Shown here piece by piece: positions 29,401-38,754 of a stretch of DNA of 64,000 nt (position 1 is the stretch's first letter; each line of letters starts with the position of its first letter). A program made the position numbers and the translations under genes. The stretch comes from Paraescarpia echinospica. Its lineage: Eukaryota > Annelida > Polychaeta > Sabellida > Siboglinidae. The stretch lies in contig CM034541.1 of the NCBI GenBank assembly GCA_020002185.1, forward strand, positions 52,275,117 to 52,339,116, given 5' to 3'. The notes beneath the pieces were generated by a model, which was given only the letters and a program-made list of their open reading frames with translations, was not told the DNA's origin and made no database searches.

Positions 29401-32400
29401 ATGGACTATATGCTATGTACCAGCACATAGCTTCACGAAATTGTTTCGTACCATGTATAACTGCACGTACAGCTTCTTGTAATCTCAAAGCCGATTCTTT
29501 AAAATTGTCGAGTAGTTGCGTCACTTCGTCCGAAGTAAGCACCGCGGCGAGATGTAATTTGCTGGTGCGTCTTTTGTTCTTCAAATTGTCCAAGTATCTT
29601 TTAAGTGTCCCGGTCGTCTTTGTATTGTGGTATGCAGCTGAACATTTCTCCATATAGATCAGGCTCTTCCAACTTTTCTCATGCGATTTATGCCAATTAG
29701 AAAAAAGATCTGTAATAATTGTGTTGGTCCTTTCAAACCGTTCAGTTGCATTCTTAAGTCGCTCAAGCGGTTGGTGTATGACCAGCCTCTCATACAGTTC
29801 GAGGTCTCTCACCGCGGATGCTCGCCAGGAAGCGTTTCTATGATTGATACAGTTGTTTTTATTTCCAGTCATGTGACCACCGGTGATGTTGATGCACAAC
29901 AGTTGGTCCATGTATTTCGTTACATGTCCTCTGAGTCGAGTGTACGTTTCGTTTATTTCCGGTGTGTGTTTGAGCAATGCTTTAGTTAAGTAAAGCGCGT
30001 CGTACCTGCCGTTCGGTGTAACCTTGTTGTTTACCAATGGGACGCCGTTGTGGTAGGCGTCATGCACTATGTCTAGGTTGTGTAATGCTCTCTTCAAAAA
30101 GATGACTTGTACTTTAAGGATGGCTGTTTGCCAACGTTCCTGTTCAATCGTGTATAATGAATCAACTACTGTTTCAAGGGGCAGAAGCGAGTCAGACATA
30201 ATATAGTTATACAAATTCATGTCTTTCCAACCGGCGATAAAATCATTCTCTAAAACGTTCTTCATATTTTGAAATCCTAACTTCTCAATATGATGCTTCC
30301 ATTCATTGTATTCATCATAATTTCGGCTTAGGGCCGTAATAATTGGCGATTTGCGTAAATCGTAATCTTGCATTATCTTGTAACCATCTGGTGGTAGTTC
30401 ACGGAGGACTCGTTCAACCTCCTGTATGTTGGCTTCCCGTCTGTCTGGCTGTACGTACTCCCTGGTGTCGAGTGATTCGTTCCGGTGCTTCCTCACTCTC
30501 GTAAGGAATTCCTCAGACACATCGAATCGGTTATTGCTGTTCTCATTGGCGGTCGCATAACTCGTGGTCGCTTTGTAAAGCACGTTGACGCACGCTTTCG
30601 GGCACGCGCACCTCGCAGACACGTTTTTGTAGAATGATTCTGAAAAGACAACGCCGCCTTAAATTTGGATATATAAGACATTATTTATAATTAATGTATG
30701 GCCATGTACCATATTGTATGCTAACATTAAAACACAAGCATTCATGCTAACATTTGAAGCAACTCTAGTTGTATGTGTGCGTGCGTGCGTGCGTGCATGC
30801 GTGCTTGCGTGTATGTTCCGTAATCTAGGCATGCATCCCACGAGAGCTCTGTATTCGGCCGTACACGTGCTGTAACTGGTTATTTTCTTTGACTCAGAGT
30901 CGTGATATTTCGTTACTAACTAGAACGCTTATTCACTTGCCATCTGACTATTTGCTCTATCACAAAATCGATCACAAATTCCAGTTGCCCTTTACCTCTC
31001 GCTGGCAGCAGGCAGCTTGTATATTGGGAGACGTTGCACACAGGTGAGTCACCTGTAATCAGTAGTGCAGCATATAGGTACTTGTAATGGTCATTGCACC
31101 ATGCACATGTGAAAATATCGAATATCTCTGCTGTTTTTAGTGTCGTACAATTTATTGTCATTGGTATGAACACATAGCTAACTGTCGTGAGCAGATGTAT
31201 TGTATACGTAACAACGACAGCTCGGAAATGTATTCAATCTGATCTTCTATGCCAGAATACTAACATTCTTAAATACAATTATAGGCAGCATCATGAGATT
31301 ATTGGTTGTGAAAACAGCTTTATTTAAGAAAGTAAATAACATATTGCACACAAGCAATGTGAAAATCATGGGTGATTATTGATACAACAGTAATGTTGTT
31401 GAATAATAATGAATAACAGTTAAATAACAATGAGTGTTGCTAACTTGTATTGAACGGCGGCAGATAGTAATCTCTGCAGCCACAAGTTGCAATATCGAAG
31501 TCAGTGATGCATTCCCTGTAGCAGGCCGCCTGCGAGTAACGATCGTAGTATTGCAGATCTCGACGTTTCTCAAAATCTCCGTGTGGAGGCGGCAGATTGG
31601 TCTCCTAGAATGTTGAAATTTAACAGATAATTCCCTATGACTTCGAAAACCAACTAAATACAGCACTGTATGCGCATGATTGAATTTTTTGTACGTTTAT
31701 TTTGTTAAACCTTTCTAAGCAATTTGTTCTGTAACGTTTCAACACAAATGTTCGGTACAAATTGTCTCCATAGAAACCACAACAAAAGGAACTTACGTTC
31801 GAGACGTTTACAGCAACAAAAGTGTGCATTCCTGCTGGGACGTTATCGCCAAAGTCCTGCACCAGTGGTACATCATCTTGGTGGTGCAGAAGAACCTTTA
31901 ACCCGACCGCATTGTGTGGACCCTTCATGTACTCGTACTGTTCGACGTTCACCACCAGTTGCAATCCGTGTTCAACTCCTACAAAACAGCGATTGATCCT
32001 GAAATGTAGCAGCTCATAACACATAATTGAACTAAGTAGAACGCTTTACAGTTATGTTAGTGTCTTTTTGGTTAAATCGATGGGAATGTGGCCAGCGAGT
32101 AAAGCACGGTGTGGTTACCTTTGAGCGATAGCGCAGAATAGCAGCCGTAAGATACCGCATGCAAAGAGCGTTTGTTACCCGGCGCTAGCGCGCGAGTAAG
32201 GTAATCACATAATGTACTATTCCCAGTAAGGACTAATGCAGGATAATATCTTTGCCCGTCATGACCTCGCCATGCATCATGTGCCCGGACATTTTACCCG
32301 TCGAAATGACACTATTGTTATCCGCTCCCGTTTGATATATATACATTGACCATATTAATAACAACACTGCGTCACCAGTAGAATAACATTTATTAAACAA

Positions 32401-35400
32401 ATCAAACGTGTCGCCACCAAGAGTCTGCAACATGATAAACAAAAACAGCAACAGCCAAGCAGGTTCGAGTGAAAAAAAATCAGTTGTGGATGTTTCCACA
32501 TGCTAACGACGCCGAACGCGACGACACGGGCAGAGATGACGACGAACGCGACGACACGGGCAGAGATGACGACTAACGTGACGTCACGAGCAGAGATGAC
32601 GACTAACGTGACGTCACGAGCAGAGATGACGACGCCGAACGCGACGACACGGGCAGAGATGACGACGAACGCGACGACACGGGCAGAGATGACGACGAAT
32701 GCGACGACACGGGCAGATATGACAACTAACGTGACGACACGAGCAGAGATGACGACGACGACGAACGCGACGACACGGGCAGAGACGACTACGAACTGGA
32801 CGACACGGGCAGATATGACGAAGACGAACGCGCCTGCACAGGCAGAGATGACAACCAACGCGACGGCACGGACAGAGATGACGACGACGAGCGCGACAAC
32901 AGAGGCAGAGATGACGACGAACGCGACGACAGAGCCAAAGATGACGACGACGAATGCGACGACACGGGCAGAGATGACGACGCCGAACGCGACGACACGG
33001 GCAGAGATGACGACGACGACGAACGCGACGATACAAGCTGAGCTATCACAGACGACACTGGCGCAATCTCCTTTCGGTCCACACCATCGTCTTCCCGGTG
33101 GCAGTCAACGTAATTTTCGTTGGTTTTGATTCGAAAAAACGCGTAATGTCATTTCGACTTTTCTTCGACGGAGATGGCATGGAGATGACAACAATGCTAC
33201 ATTGTTGTTTCAATTGATAGTGTCACGTGCTTTCAATTAACCCCCTGTAGGGAAATTACGAAGCACGTGCGTTCAGTATATTGGGCGCCAAAAACCAGAA
33301 CGCTCCCAATTACTCATATTTGCATACGGAGAATAACGGGCCAGCACGCGAACGCTAAATAAGGAAATCGTCCGTAGACTCTGCTAAAACGATGCCGTCG
33401 TAATTTGACCGAATCGAGTGTTACAAAACAGTTTTAGCGGGCGAAGTTAACGCAACGTTAACAAGGTGTGAAATACAGTCGGCGGTTTGTTTATTGACAA
33501 TTCAAACGCCGGAAACTGTCCCACAACAGTGCCGACACAAATCTTTGTAGTGCCAGTTTTTTTTAATAACAGCAGTAATTAATAATGAATCTACGCTGTT
33601 GCATTAAAACAGTATCCATTTGAATATTGCGACAAATTATACACACGACACGGGTGCGTAGAGTATATCCAGGAACTGCCCTGTGAAGGCTGTGCCAACG
33701 TCAAAGAAAGGCTCCTCGTGTGCGGCGCCTCTCACACAGCCTAGTTCGGGGCATTTCATAGTTGACGGGTTTGTACCCGTCAGTCAAAATTCTTACCCGC
33801 TCCCGGCCGACTCAGCCCTTCCAAATGACGGGGTGACGGGTCTCTGCATTTCACATTTGAATTTACAGTAAACTTTTTATATTGATAAACATACAGTTCT
33901 TGTACCACAACAACTGTAGTAACTTTCAGGGGCCGCGTGCATTTGACGAAGATTACGTAGCTTTAAACTGTTGTTAGCGACGTTACACCTATTTTAAGAC
34001 CCGACCAGACGAGACGAGACGAGATCAAACCAAACTCACCTAGATTGCAGTGTATACACTACACCGACTGACGTCGAAATCACGTAAACAGTAAAACTTT
34101 CGAACACATCACACTGACACCGACTTGCGCCGACGTATTCGAAAGTGTTCAAGTTTATCATGTCACACCGGCTTCCAGTATGACTCAGACGGTGTAGTGT
34201 ATATAATATATGTTTGGTCTGGTAGGATCTGGTCGGGTCTGGTCGGACGAAATGTGCCAGTGTATCCCGGCATTTGCACTATTGTTCCAAGCTACTTAAT
34301 AAAAAAATCCACTGTCCAGTTGAGGGCGGTTTATGTAATTTAGCAAAAATCGTAATTTGATTGTTCGTATAAACGGTTACAGGCCTCATGGAGTGGCTTT
34401 GACAAACTGTGTATCATGTGTCCTTCCTGGGGTCGTAGATGTAAATCGGCCTAAACCGCGGTCGGATTAGCTGCAATGTCAACACTGCCGAGCATAATGC
34501 ATTGCCATCCAGAATGAGTCCATTATCCACCCAAACAGTTGAACCAACGCATTTGAATAAGAAATCAAGCCACTCGGGTAGCGCCATACGTTGCCGTGAA
34601 ATAGCGTTATTATGCTTTATGTTCTGATAATTCATGTGACTATGGTTACTGTTCACGTGCACTATAGTGTCATATCACTTCACATGCTGAATATAAAACA
34701 CACTTGTGGGTGTTTTTTTATTGTTGCCACCGAAACGGGGATTGTCCCCCAAAATACAGCGTTGCAGTATCAAACCAGCGCAACAGATGGCACTGCCCGT
34801 TCAATTTAAATATGGCTTATCGCAAAGTGACTCTGATTCCTTATTTAGTTGCTTCAGAAAATAGTATTTACCCGTTGTTTTGATTGTAGAGTTGGCGTTG
34901 ATCTTGGCGTTGAACGTGTAACACACTCCAGCATCAGTTACGGTCAACTGGAAGTCTTCGTGACTGCATGGCTTCCCCTTCCACCGACAACTAACAGGAC
35001 AGTAATAATGTTTACACATGTGGAGGTGATCGGGAAATAAAGATACAACTATCATATTATTTATACTACTATATCTTCACATGTACAATGTGGTAATGTT
35101 GATTAATGTAACCTCTTATCCACTTAATAACATTATACTTTAATACATTTAAGCATTTTAGCTGTTAAGTTTTGCAGCATGTCAATGTTATGACGGGTTG
35201 GGCATCGATCAATAGAGAGTCATCGATAATATATTTGGTTTTGTTTCGCCATTGAGCTCTGGTTTCCGGGAATATACGCACCGAAGAAGTCATTTTATTA
35301 TTTATTGCATCACATCACATTACAGCAAGTGACACAATGCTGAAAATATTACTATCAGTGTACATATTACACAACAACATCAACGAACAAAATAAAAACA

Positions 35401-35568
35401 TCGTACGATGCAATCATGTCTTCCTTGAGGTGTGCATGTTGAAGGTAGACATCACTCATTGATAGGTTGCCGACGCCCCACTTCTTGTAGTTAAAAGTGA
35501 ATAAGTCTGTCCGATTGTACAAGTCTTCCAACCAATGATACGAGCCGGTTTCTGCCGCAGCCACTAGT
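20263..35568 (-). CDS. DEG/ENaC-family (ASIC-like) sodium channel gene, eight visible exons, 5' end missing
   Basis: Exons on the minus strand: 35568-35407, 34990-34872, 31978-31797, 31604-31445, 31052-30996, 30639-29121, 21405-21314, 20420-20263. All junctions have GT/AG borders and all seven phase joins agree, giving about 815 codons to TGA. The order of family landmarks is complete from the finger domain on: [15 protein letters not shown]...[20 protein letters not shown]...[18 protein letters not shown]...[37 protein letters not shown], then [13 protein letters not shown] with the G-x-S selectivity filter and TM2. It would form a trimeric plasma-membrane cation channel. The TM1 exon is not visible to the right. 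The gene looks functional apart from the missing 5' end. Confidence 0.88.
21314..21405 (-). CDS. DEG/ENaC exon 7: palm strands before TM2
   Basis: The 92-bp exon between TTTCAG and A|GTAATG encodes [20 protein letters not shown] and [10 protein letters not shown], the conserved strands just before TM2. Both splice phases fit its neighbours. Bases 20,421-21,313 are its downstream intron, in which I see nothing else. Confidence 0.88.
21608..21613. repeat. Left target-site duplication GACGTT of E2
   Basis: Identical to 28,936-28,941 directly outside the opposite terminus. Confidence 0.88.
21614..21745. repeat. Left terminal inverted repeat of E2
   Basis: Pairs with 28,803-28,935 reversed; the stretch from CGCAATTAGC through TTACCCCCAATTA (about 21,697-21,737) is identical in both arms. 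Confidence 0.88.
21780..22040. repeat. Left subterminal iterated motif of E2
   Basis: Five copies of CGGCAAAAGATCAAAGGCTTTTACTAATTA-like sequence spaced about 50-65 bases and separated by TTAATTAA runs. The GATCAAAGG core also occurs in the TIRs. Possibly sites for an element-encoded protein. Confidence 0.65.
22050..22678 (+). other. E2 interior, probable gene relics not resolved
   Basis: GC-richer than the flanks and of coding-like composition, but stops in every frame and no motif I can name. Confidence 0.35.
22679..22988 (+). pseudogene. E2 packaging ATPase relic (FtsK/HerA type)
   Basis: ATG 22,679 begins [20 protein letters not shown], where the Walker A loop is eroded, followed by [16 protein letters not shown]. 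This is the pattern of Polinton/adintovirus DNA-packaging ATPases. Later [10 protein letters not shown] and, in another frame, RLRTRIFP and a Val/Pro-rich end match the C-terminus of the same family. The Walker B region is deleted and at least one frameshift is present, so the copy is dead. Confidence 0.72.
23024..23344 (+). pseudogene. Relic of a conserved small Polinton gene (LLQKGGF family)
   Basis: [18 protein letters not shown] starts at 23,024. After a frameshift near 23,130 the frame continues [14 protein letters not shown] and [20 protein letters not shown] recognise this layout from small genes next to the ATPase and integrase in F54H12.2-type elements; the biochemical role is unknown to me. 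Gly-rich hydrophobic end segments suggest a capsid-associated protein. Confidence 0.6.
23345..23945 (+). pseudogene. Relic of a second conserved Polinton gene (helical, with Pro-rich linker)
   Basis: ATG 23,345 gives [20 protein letters not shown], later [12 protein letters not shown], then a stop at 23,543. A further frame holds a Pro-rich linker and [12 protein letters not shown]. After another shift come [20 protein letters not shown] and [11 protein letters not shown]. All pieces fit one diverged protein common in this element family, function unknown. At least three breaks. Confidence 0.6.
24052..24440 (+). pseudogene. E2 retroviral-type (DDE) integrase relic with internal deletion
   Basis: The frame contains [11 protein letters not shown] and [12 protein letters not shown] (first catalytic Asp region), then jumps directly to [18 protein letters not shown] (region of the catalytic Glu) and [10 protein letters not shown]. 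The segment with the middle Asp is absent, so it cannot be active. The family is the F54H12.3-like integrase of Mavericks. Its 3' end runs without a gap into the capsid relic. Confidence 0.8.
24437..24985 (+). pseudogene. E2 major capsid protein relic, 3' half
   Basis: Homologous to the E1 capsid from its [11 protein letters not shown] region onward: [55 protein letters not shown], then a frameshift near 24,865 and GNGYTFFVF. The N-terminal half is deleted and the protease gene that should follow is missing. Continues into the polymerase relic on the other strand. Confidence 0.85.
24978..25060 (-). pseudogene. E2 polymerase relic, C-terminal fragment
   Basis: The minus frame has [18 protein letters not shown], homologous to the end of the E1 polymerase around its KTY motif; here the frame reads through the position where E1 has TAG. 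The rest of the polymerase is gone. Confidence 0.75.
25237..25868. repeat. 42-bp minisatellite, about 15 copies
   Basis: The unit is GATGCTGCGAACTGTATGTA plus TCGATTGGTACTCATCAATAAA. The length is a multiple of three, so frames stay open on both strands ([14 protein letters not shown] repeats); I do not regard these as proteins. Confidence 0.9.
26065..26870 (-). pseudogene. Broken C2H2 zinc-finger array inside E2
   Basis: The minus strand encodes about nine C2H2 units with [12 protein letters not shown] linkers. A stop lies near the first finger (about 26,825) and a frameshift at about 26,360-26,390. Some fingers have lost ligands ([19 protein letters not shown]). It resembles host KRAB-less ZNF arrays; whether E2 captured it or it inserted later is not clear. 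Confidence 0.82.
26880..28430. other. E2 interior, AT-rich, no gene recognised
   Basis: Contains short dispersed repeats (ACTATCAAGCTTAAT at about 27,230 and 27,430; AGCGCG(C/T)ATAAAC at about 27,735-27,800). No coding frame with recognisable content. TTAATTAA runs dominate from 28,440. Confidence 0.5.
28718..28798 (-). promoter_or_regulatory. Cluster of nuclear-receptor half-sites (AGGTCA) in E2 right subterminal region
   Basis: On the minus strand AGGTCAAAGGTCAAGGTCA gives direct repeats with 1- and 0-base spacing, and TCAAGGTCA (an FTZ-F1/ERR-type extended half-site) recurs several times up to 28,798. It may be chance elaboration of a GACCTT repeat. Confidence 0.4.
28803..28935. repeat. 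Right terminal inverted repeat of E2
   Basis: Reverse complement of the left arm with scattered substitutions and small indels in the outer 80 bases. Confidence 0.88.
28936..28941. repeat. Right target-site duplication GACGTT of E2
   Basis: Exact match to the left copy at 21,608-21,613. Confidence 0.88.
28942..29120. other. Channel intron remnant between E2 and exon 6
   Basis: No other feature. Together with 21,406-21,607 it implies an ancestral intron of only about 380 bp before E2 arrived. Confidence 0.6.
29121..30639 (-). CDS. DEG/ENaC exon 6 with about 490 extra extracellular residues
   Basis: This 1,519-bp exon starts with the CxCPxxC motif ([20 protein letters not shown]), which in ordinary channels is followed within a few tens of residues by the strands encoded in exon 7. 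Here about 490 residues intervene. They are mostly helical in character, carry at least eight N-glycosylation sequons (NES, NET, NIT, NAS, NAT, NKT, NKS, NVS) and few cysteines, and match no domain I know. The frame is fully open and both splice sites join in phase, so this is a genuine insertion in the thumb/palm-linker part of the ectodomain. Confidence 0.82.
30996..31052 (-). CDS. DEG/ENaC exon 5 (57 bp)
   Basis: Symmetric phase-1 exon between ATTACAG and AGAG|GTAAAG encoding [18 protein letters not shown], part of the cysteine-rich domain. Confidence 0.8.
31445..31604 (-). CDS. DEG/ENaC exon 4: cysteine-rich thumb
   Basis: Between ATTCTAG and ACAA|GTTAGC it encodes [19 protein letters not shown] and [11 protein letters not shown], a highly diagnostic family signature. 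Confidence 0.9.
31797..31978 (-). CDS. DEG/ENaC exon 3: palm/beta-ball strands
   Basis: Between TTTTGTAG and AAC|GTAAGT it encodes [18 protein letters not shown] and [19 protein letters not shown], matching the conserved GL.L.L..eq.eY and IH.Q..P strands. Confidence 0.9.
32503..33050. repeat. GC-rich 30-36-bp minisatellite in a channel intron
   Basis: The unit contains ACGCGACGACACGGGCAGAG plus ATGACGACGA. It is open in several frames; the plus frame reads (N)ATTRAEMTT repeats full of N-x-T sequons. It lies in the intron between channel exons 2 and 3 on the opposite strand. No start context, splice site or non-repeat domain supports a gene. Confidence 0.75.
33051..33996. other. Intronic host DNA, nothing recognised
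   Basis: No supported gene. Confidence 0.4.
33997..34240. mobile_element. MITE-like element with AGACCCGACCAGA termini
   Basis: The first 13 bases reappear inverted at 34,228-34,240, and an inner block (ACTACACCG/CGGTGTAGT) also pairs. 244 bp, non-coding. Confidence 0.5.
34872..34990 (-). CDS. DEG/ENaC exon 2: finger/CYTFN motif
   Basis: Between CTGTTAG and CGG|GTAAAT it encodes [14 protein letters not shown] and GVCYTFNA, the conserved C.f.g..C...dF and G.CyTFN motifs. Confidence 0.9.
35407..35568 (-). CDS. DEG/ENaC first visible exon
   Basis: Between TTGTTTCAG and GCATC|GTACG it encodes [20 protein letters not shown] and [13 protein letters not shown]...EDMIAS, leading in phase into exon 2. 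An upstream exon with TM1 must exist (this one starts in phase 2) but I could not find it to the right within the window. Confidence 0.82.
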
Positions 35569-36024
35569 CTGAAACAAGTGTCGACAAGTGTCGAGTGAGA
35601 CGCAATTATAACTATCATTTTTGGTACGACAAATACCGTATGGTATGATGATTCACCACACAAACACCGTAATTGCTTCTTTTAAATAAGCAAGTTGTGT
35701 CACTAACATGACAACGAATTGTCGAGGTACTCTACCATGTTTTGTGAATAGCTGATGTAGTTATTCTCTATCTTTCTTCTTTTCCTTTATTTCGTTATTT
35801 TCTGGGCGGCGTGATTATCATAACCGATATCGACAACAAGTGTTCATCTGCTATTTAATCCCGAATTTTACTCTCCATGTTTGCTTTATATTTATGTCAC
35901 ATCTTTTCACCGTTCTTTTCTCATTGCCACTTCTATCGTGTTTATTCTTAGTGACTCTGTCCATTGCGTGTGTGTCTATTACACCATCACTTTAGTATCA
36001 TAATTCCACCATTCTGCTTTTTGT

Positions 36025-36528
36025 AGCACTTACTATCCGTACCTAATTGTTCTCTTCAATTTGAAGCTTCTCTTCATGTGTCACAGTGGAGTCAGTTGAT
36101 CTATAATACTATATGTGTGTCTCAGTGGACTCTTGATATTTATTTAACTATCTCCTGGGCTGGAGATCAACATGGAGTTTGGTTCGCACAATTCGTACTA
36201 TCTATTGTTACCCTAGAACATACACTATATATATATATATAATATACATTACCTAATTGTGTGCCCTTTGAAAATAGGTAAATTGAACGGCTCGTTATTT
36301 TTGTTCAAAAATGCAAACGCTTGACACATTGTATGTTCTAGGGTAACAATAGATAGTACGAATTGTGCGAACCAAACTCCATGTTGATCTCCAGCCCAGG
36401 AGATAGTTAAATAAATATCAAGAGTCCACTGAGACACACATACAGTCTTATAGATCAACTAACTCCACTGTGACACACGAAGAGAAGCTTCAAATTGAAG
36501 AGAACAATTAGGTACGGATAGTAAATGC

Positions 36529-36530
<2 letters not shown>
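36025..36530. repeat. 500-bp foldback: two 200-bp arms in inverted orientation
   Basis: Arms 36,025-36,225 and 36,331-36,530 are reverse complements with only a handful of differences, separated by a 105-bp loop. (TA)n tracts lie at the loop edge and outside the right arm. Non-coding. Bases 35,569-36,024 hold nothing recognised. Confidence 0.85.
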
Positions 36531-36561
<31 letters not shown>

Positions 36562-36972
36562 CCATACTGCGACGTCTGACAGGACGCCTCGCTATAATAT
36601 TATGATTTGTGGGTGACGCGCTACCTACATAAAACGTATGTCTTGCGTGCAACACCTCTCTCTCCTCATTCTCCCGGAAGCTTAGGTTCATCACACTCAC
36701 CATGCGACTCGCGCCCAACTTGTTTCGCTATGTCGCAAAACTGCCTTGCACCGGTCTGTCTGACTGACAAACCGCGGGGCTGGGAAGTGTGTGGTTAGAG
36801 TAACTAACGCCACTGAAAGGTGGTAAGCAGGTTGAAGCACAACGAATAGACATGCTCAACATTATACTCACTGCCCGTCTCATATATGGCCGCACCCCCT
36901 GTCAGCACTTAGTCAAGGAGAGTCACTGTCTTGAAAATTTACCTGGTGCTTAGGTGTGCTAGTGAAAGGAGT

Positions 36973-37388
36973 TTAATGCTTCCGTCTGTTTGTTGTCATC
37001 TCACTGCACTCAGAACACTTGTCAGTGTCGTAGACGCTAGTTTGTTCTAGCGACGGACTGCTTGTACACACAACCACGCCACCGCCGTGTTTGGTCTTCA
37101 AAATCGAGGTGATGACGTCAACCACAGTGTTATACACGTACCTGCCCTCCAAGGCTAGCGCTGTGCATCCGTCGTTGTTATATAGACGGCATTTAGCACA
37201 GTATGCAAACAGCGCCCTGGCTATGTCGACATGACCACAACGGGCCGCCAGGTATATTGGCGTTCTGCCTATCTCGTCAAAACAATTCAGTTGAGCACCA
37301 AATCTAGTAATTTCTGCACCAAATCTCTATCTCCCTCTGAAGTGGGAATAGGCGAATGCTGATTTTCGCACTTCTCATATACCACCCT
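36973..37388 (-). pseudogene. Ankyrin-repeat exon, frameshifted and truncated by a LINE
   Basis: The minus strand reads EGDRDLVQKLLD, then one base is out of frame at about 37,297-37,305. It continues FGAQLNCFDEIGRTPIYLAA, RCGHVDIARALF, CRLYNNDGCTALALEG and a C-terminal tail to TAA at 36,973-36,975. That is one complete ankyrin repeat with flanking partial repeats. The 5' side stops at 37,388, where plus-strand LINE sequence starts, so the natural splice acceptor is probably lost. Confidence 0.78.
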
Positions 37389-38055
37389 ACTGAAGGAAAA
37401 GAGCAATATCAATGACCGGTGGAGAGAACACTTCAGCAGTCTTATAAACAGATCCAGCAGAAACCCACCGTAGGTGACCTTAACCTGCCTCCCACCTTAG
37501 ACGAGATCAAGAAAGCTACAAGCCGAACAATCTCAGGCACAATCTACAATACAGTCGGACCAGAGGCGCATGACGCCATCCACGACGTTATCGTCAGCAT
37601 CTGGGTAGAGGAGATGCCGAATGACTTCAATAACATAAATGTTTTGCTCTTCAAAAAACAAGGGCCGTAAAGCCGACTGCGGACACTACCGATGCATTGC
37701 ACTTCTATAATCGCCGGGAAGACCTTGGCTCGCGTCGTACTGGATCGCCTGATTAACAGCATCTCCGAGGAAAACCTGCCTGTCTGAGTTGTGAGTGAAA
37801 CGCACTGAGCAAAACATGAAACTGTACACTATGTTCATCAATCTCACAACAGGCCTTTGATACCGTCAACAGGAACGCCCTCTGGGTCATCCGAGCAAAG
37901 CTTGTCTGCCCAACAAAATTCGTGAAAATCATCTGCCTATTCCATGACGACATGTCTGACTTAGTTGTCTCGAATGGAGAAGTCTCGGCCCCGATCAAAA
38001 TTTTGAACGTCGTCAAGCAGGGACGCGTGATTGCCCAAGTTCTCTTCAACTTGGG
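37389..38055 (+). pseudogene. Non-LTR retrotransposon RT relic (5' palm)
   Basis: The plus frame reads NDRWREHFSSL, LPPTLDEIKKAT, then DCGHYRCIALL and IIAGKTLARVVLDRLINSI, then the TVNR...ALWVI..KLVCPTKFVKII and NVVKQGRVIAQVLFN regions across several frames. Many stops; fragment only. Confidence 0.75.
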
Positions 38056-38750
38056 CAGGGATGATCGCGAGGTGGCGCTAGCGGTGTTGTTGTTCCTTTG
38101 GGTCGGTCTCCGGCAAATTTCTCCCTGGATTTGAGAAATTTGAAAACTAAGTGCTGAAATCAGCTGACTAAGTAAACATTTATTTTGTACCTAAACCTGT
38201 CAGATCAAATATTTGCATTTCCCGCCTTGATGGTCACGGTCGACCCGGATGTAAACAAATACTCTTATCTCACTAACCTCATCATGTTTAACGCAACTTA
38301 GCCTAGTAGACGCCCGAAATCGGCCATCAACGTTTACCGATATATCTCACAGTCGCGAAAAACCTGCCACATACCCACCCCTCGTACTAACCAGGCTTTT
38401 GATTAACGCTGAGCTACATTATCTAGAGTCGCCCTACGCCTAGATCGCTACGACGTAACTTTGAAATCCATTTTATCTTGCACCGCCTTCCCTTCTCGTA
38501 TGCTCTCGTTTGTAACCATTCCAGTTTTTATCGATTTTTAGCCGTTTGCTATTATTATTTTTTACTCGTTTTATATTTTAACACGACTTTATTTTTTAGT
38601 TATAGTTTTTTATTATATACAATTTTACGCCTTCCATTTAAGCTAAAGCCTTGCTGGTCGAGGGCATATTCAGATTTTAATTTTTACGACGACCCTCGCG
38701 ATACAGATATTTAATTATTGATCGAACAGCAAAGCCTCCTAGCAAACGAA
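38056..38750. other. Untranslated or unrelated sequence before the next LINE
   Basis: No recognisable gene; could include the 5' UTR of the following LINE. Confidence 0.35.
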
Positions 38751-38754
38751 GCAT

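Noticed and set aside
34414..34662. Minus-strand frame in a channel intron as an additional channel exon
   Set aside because: No match to any DEG/ENaC segment, and exons 2 and 3 already join in phase without it.
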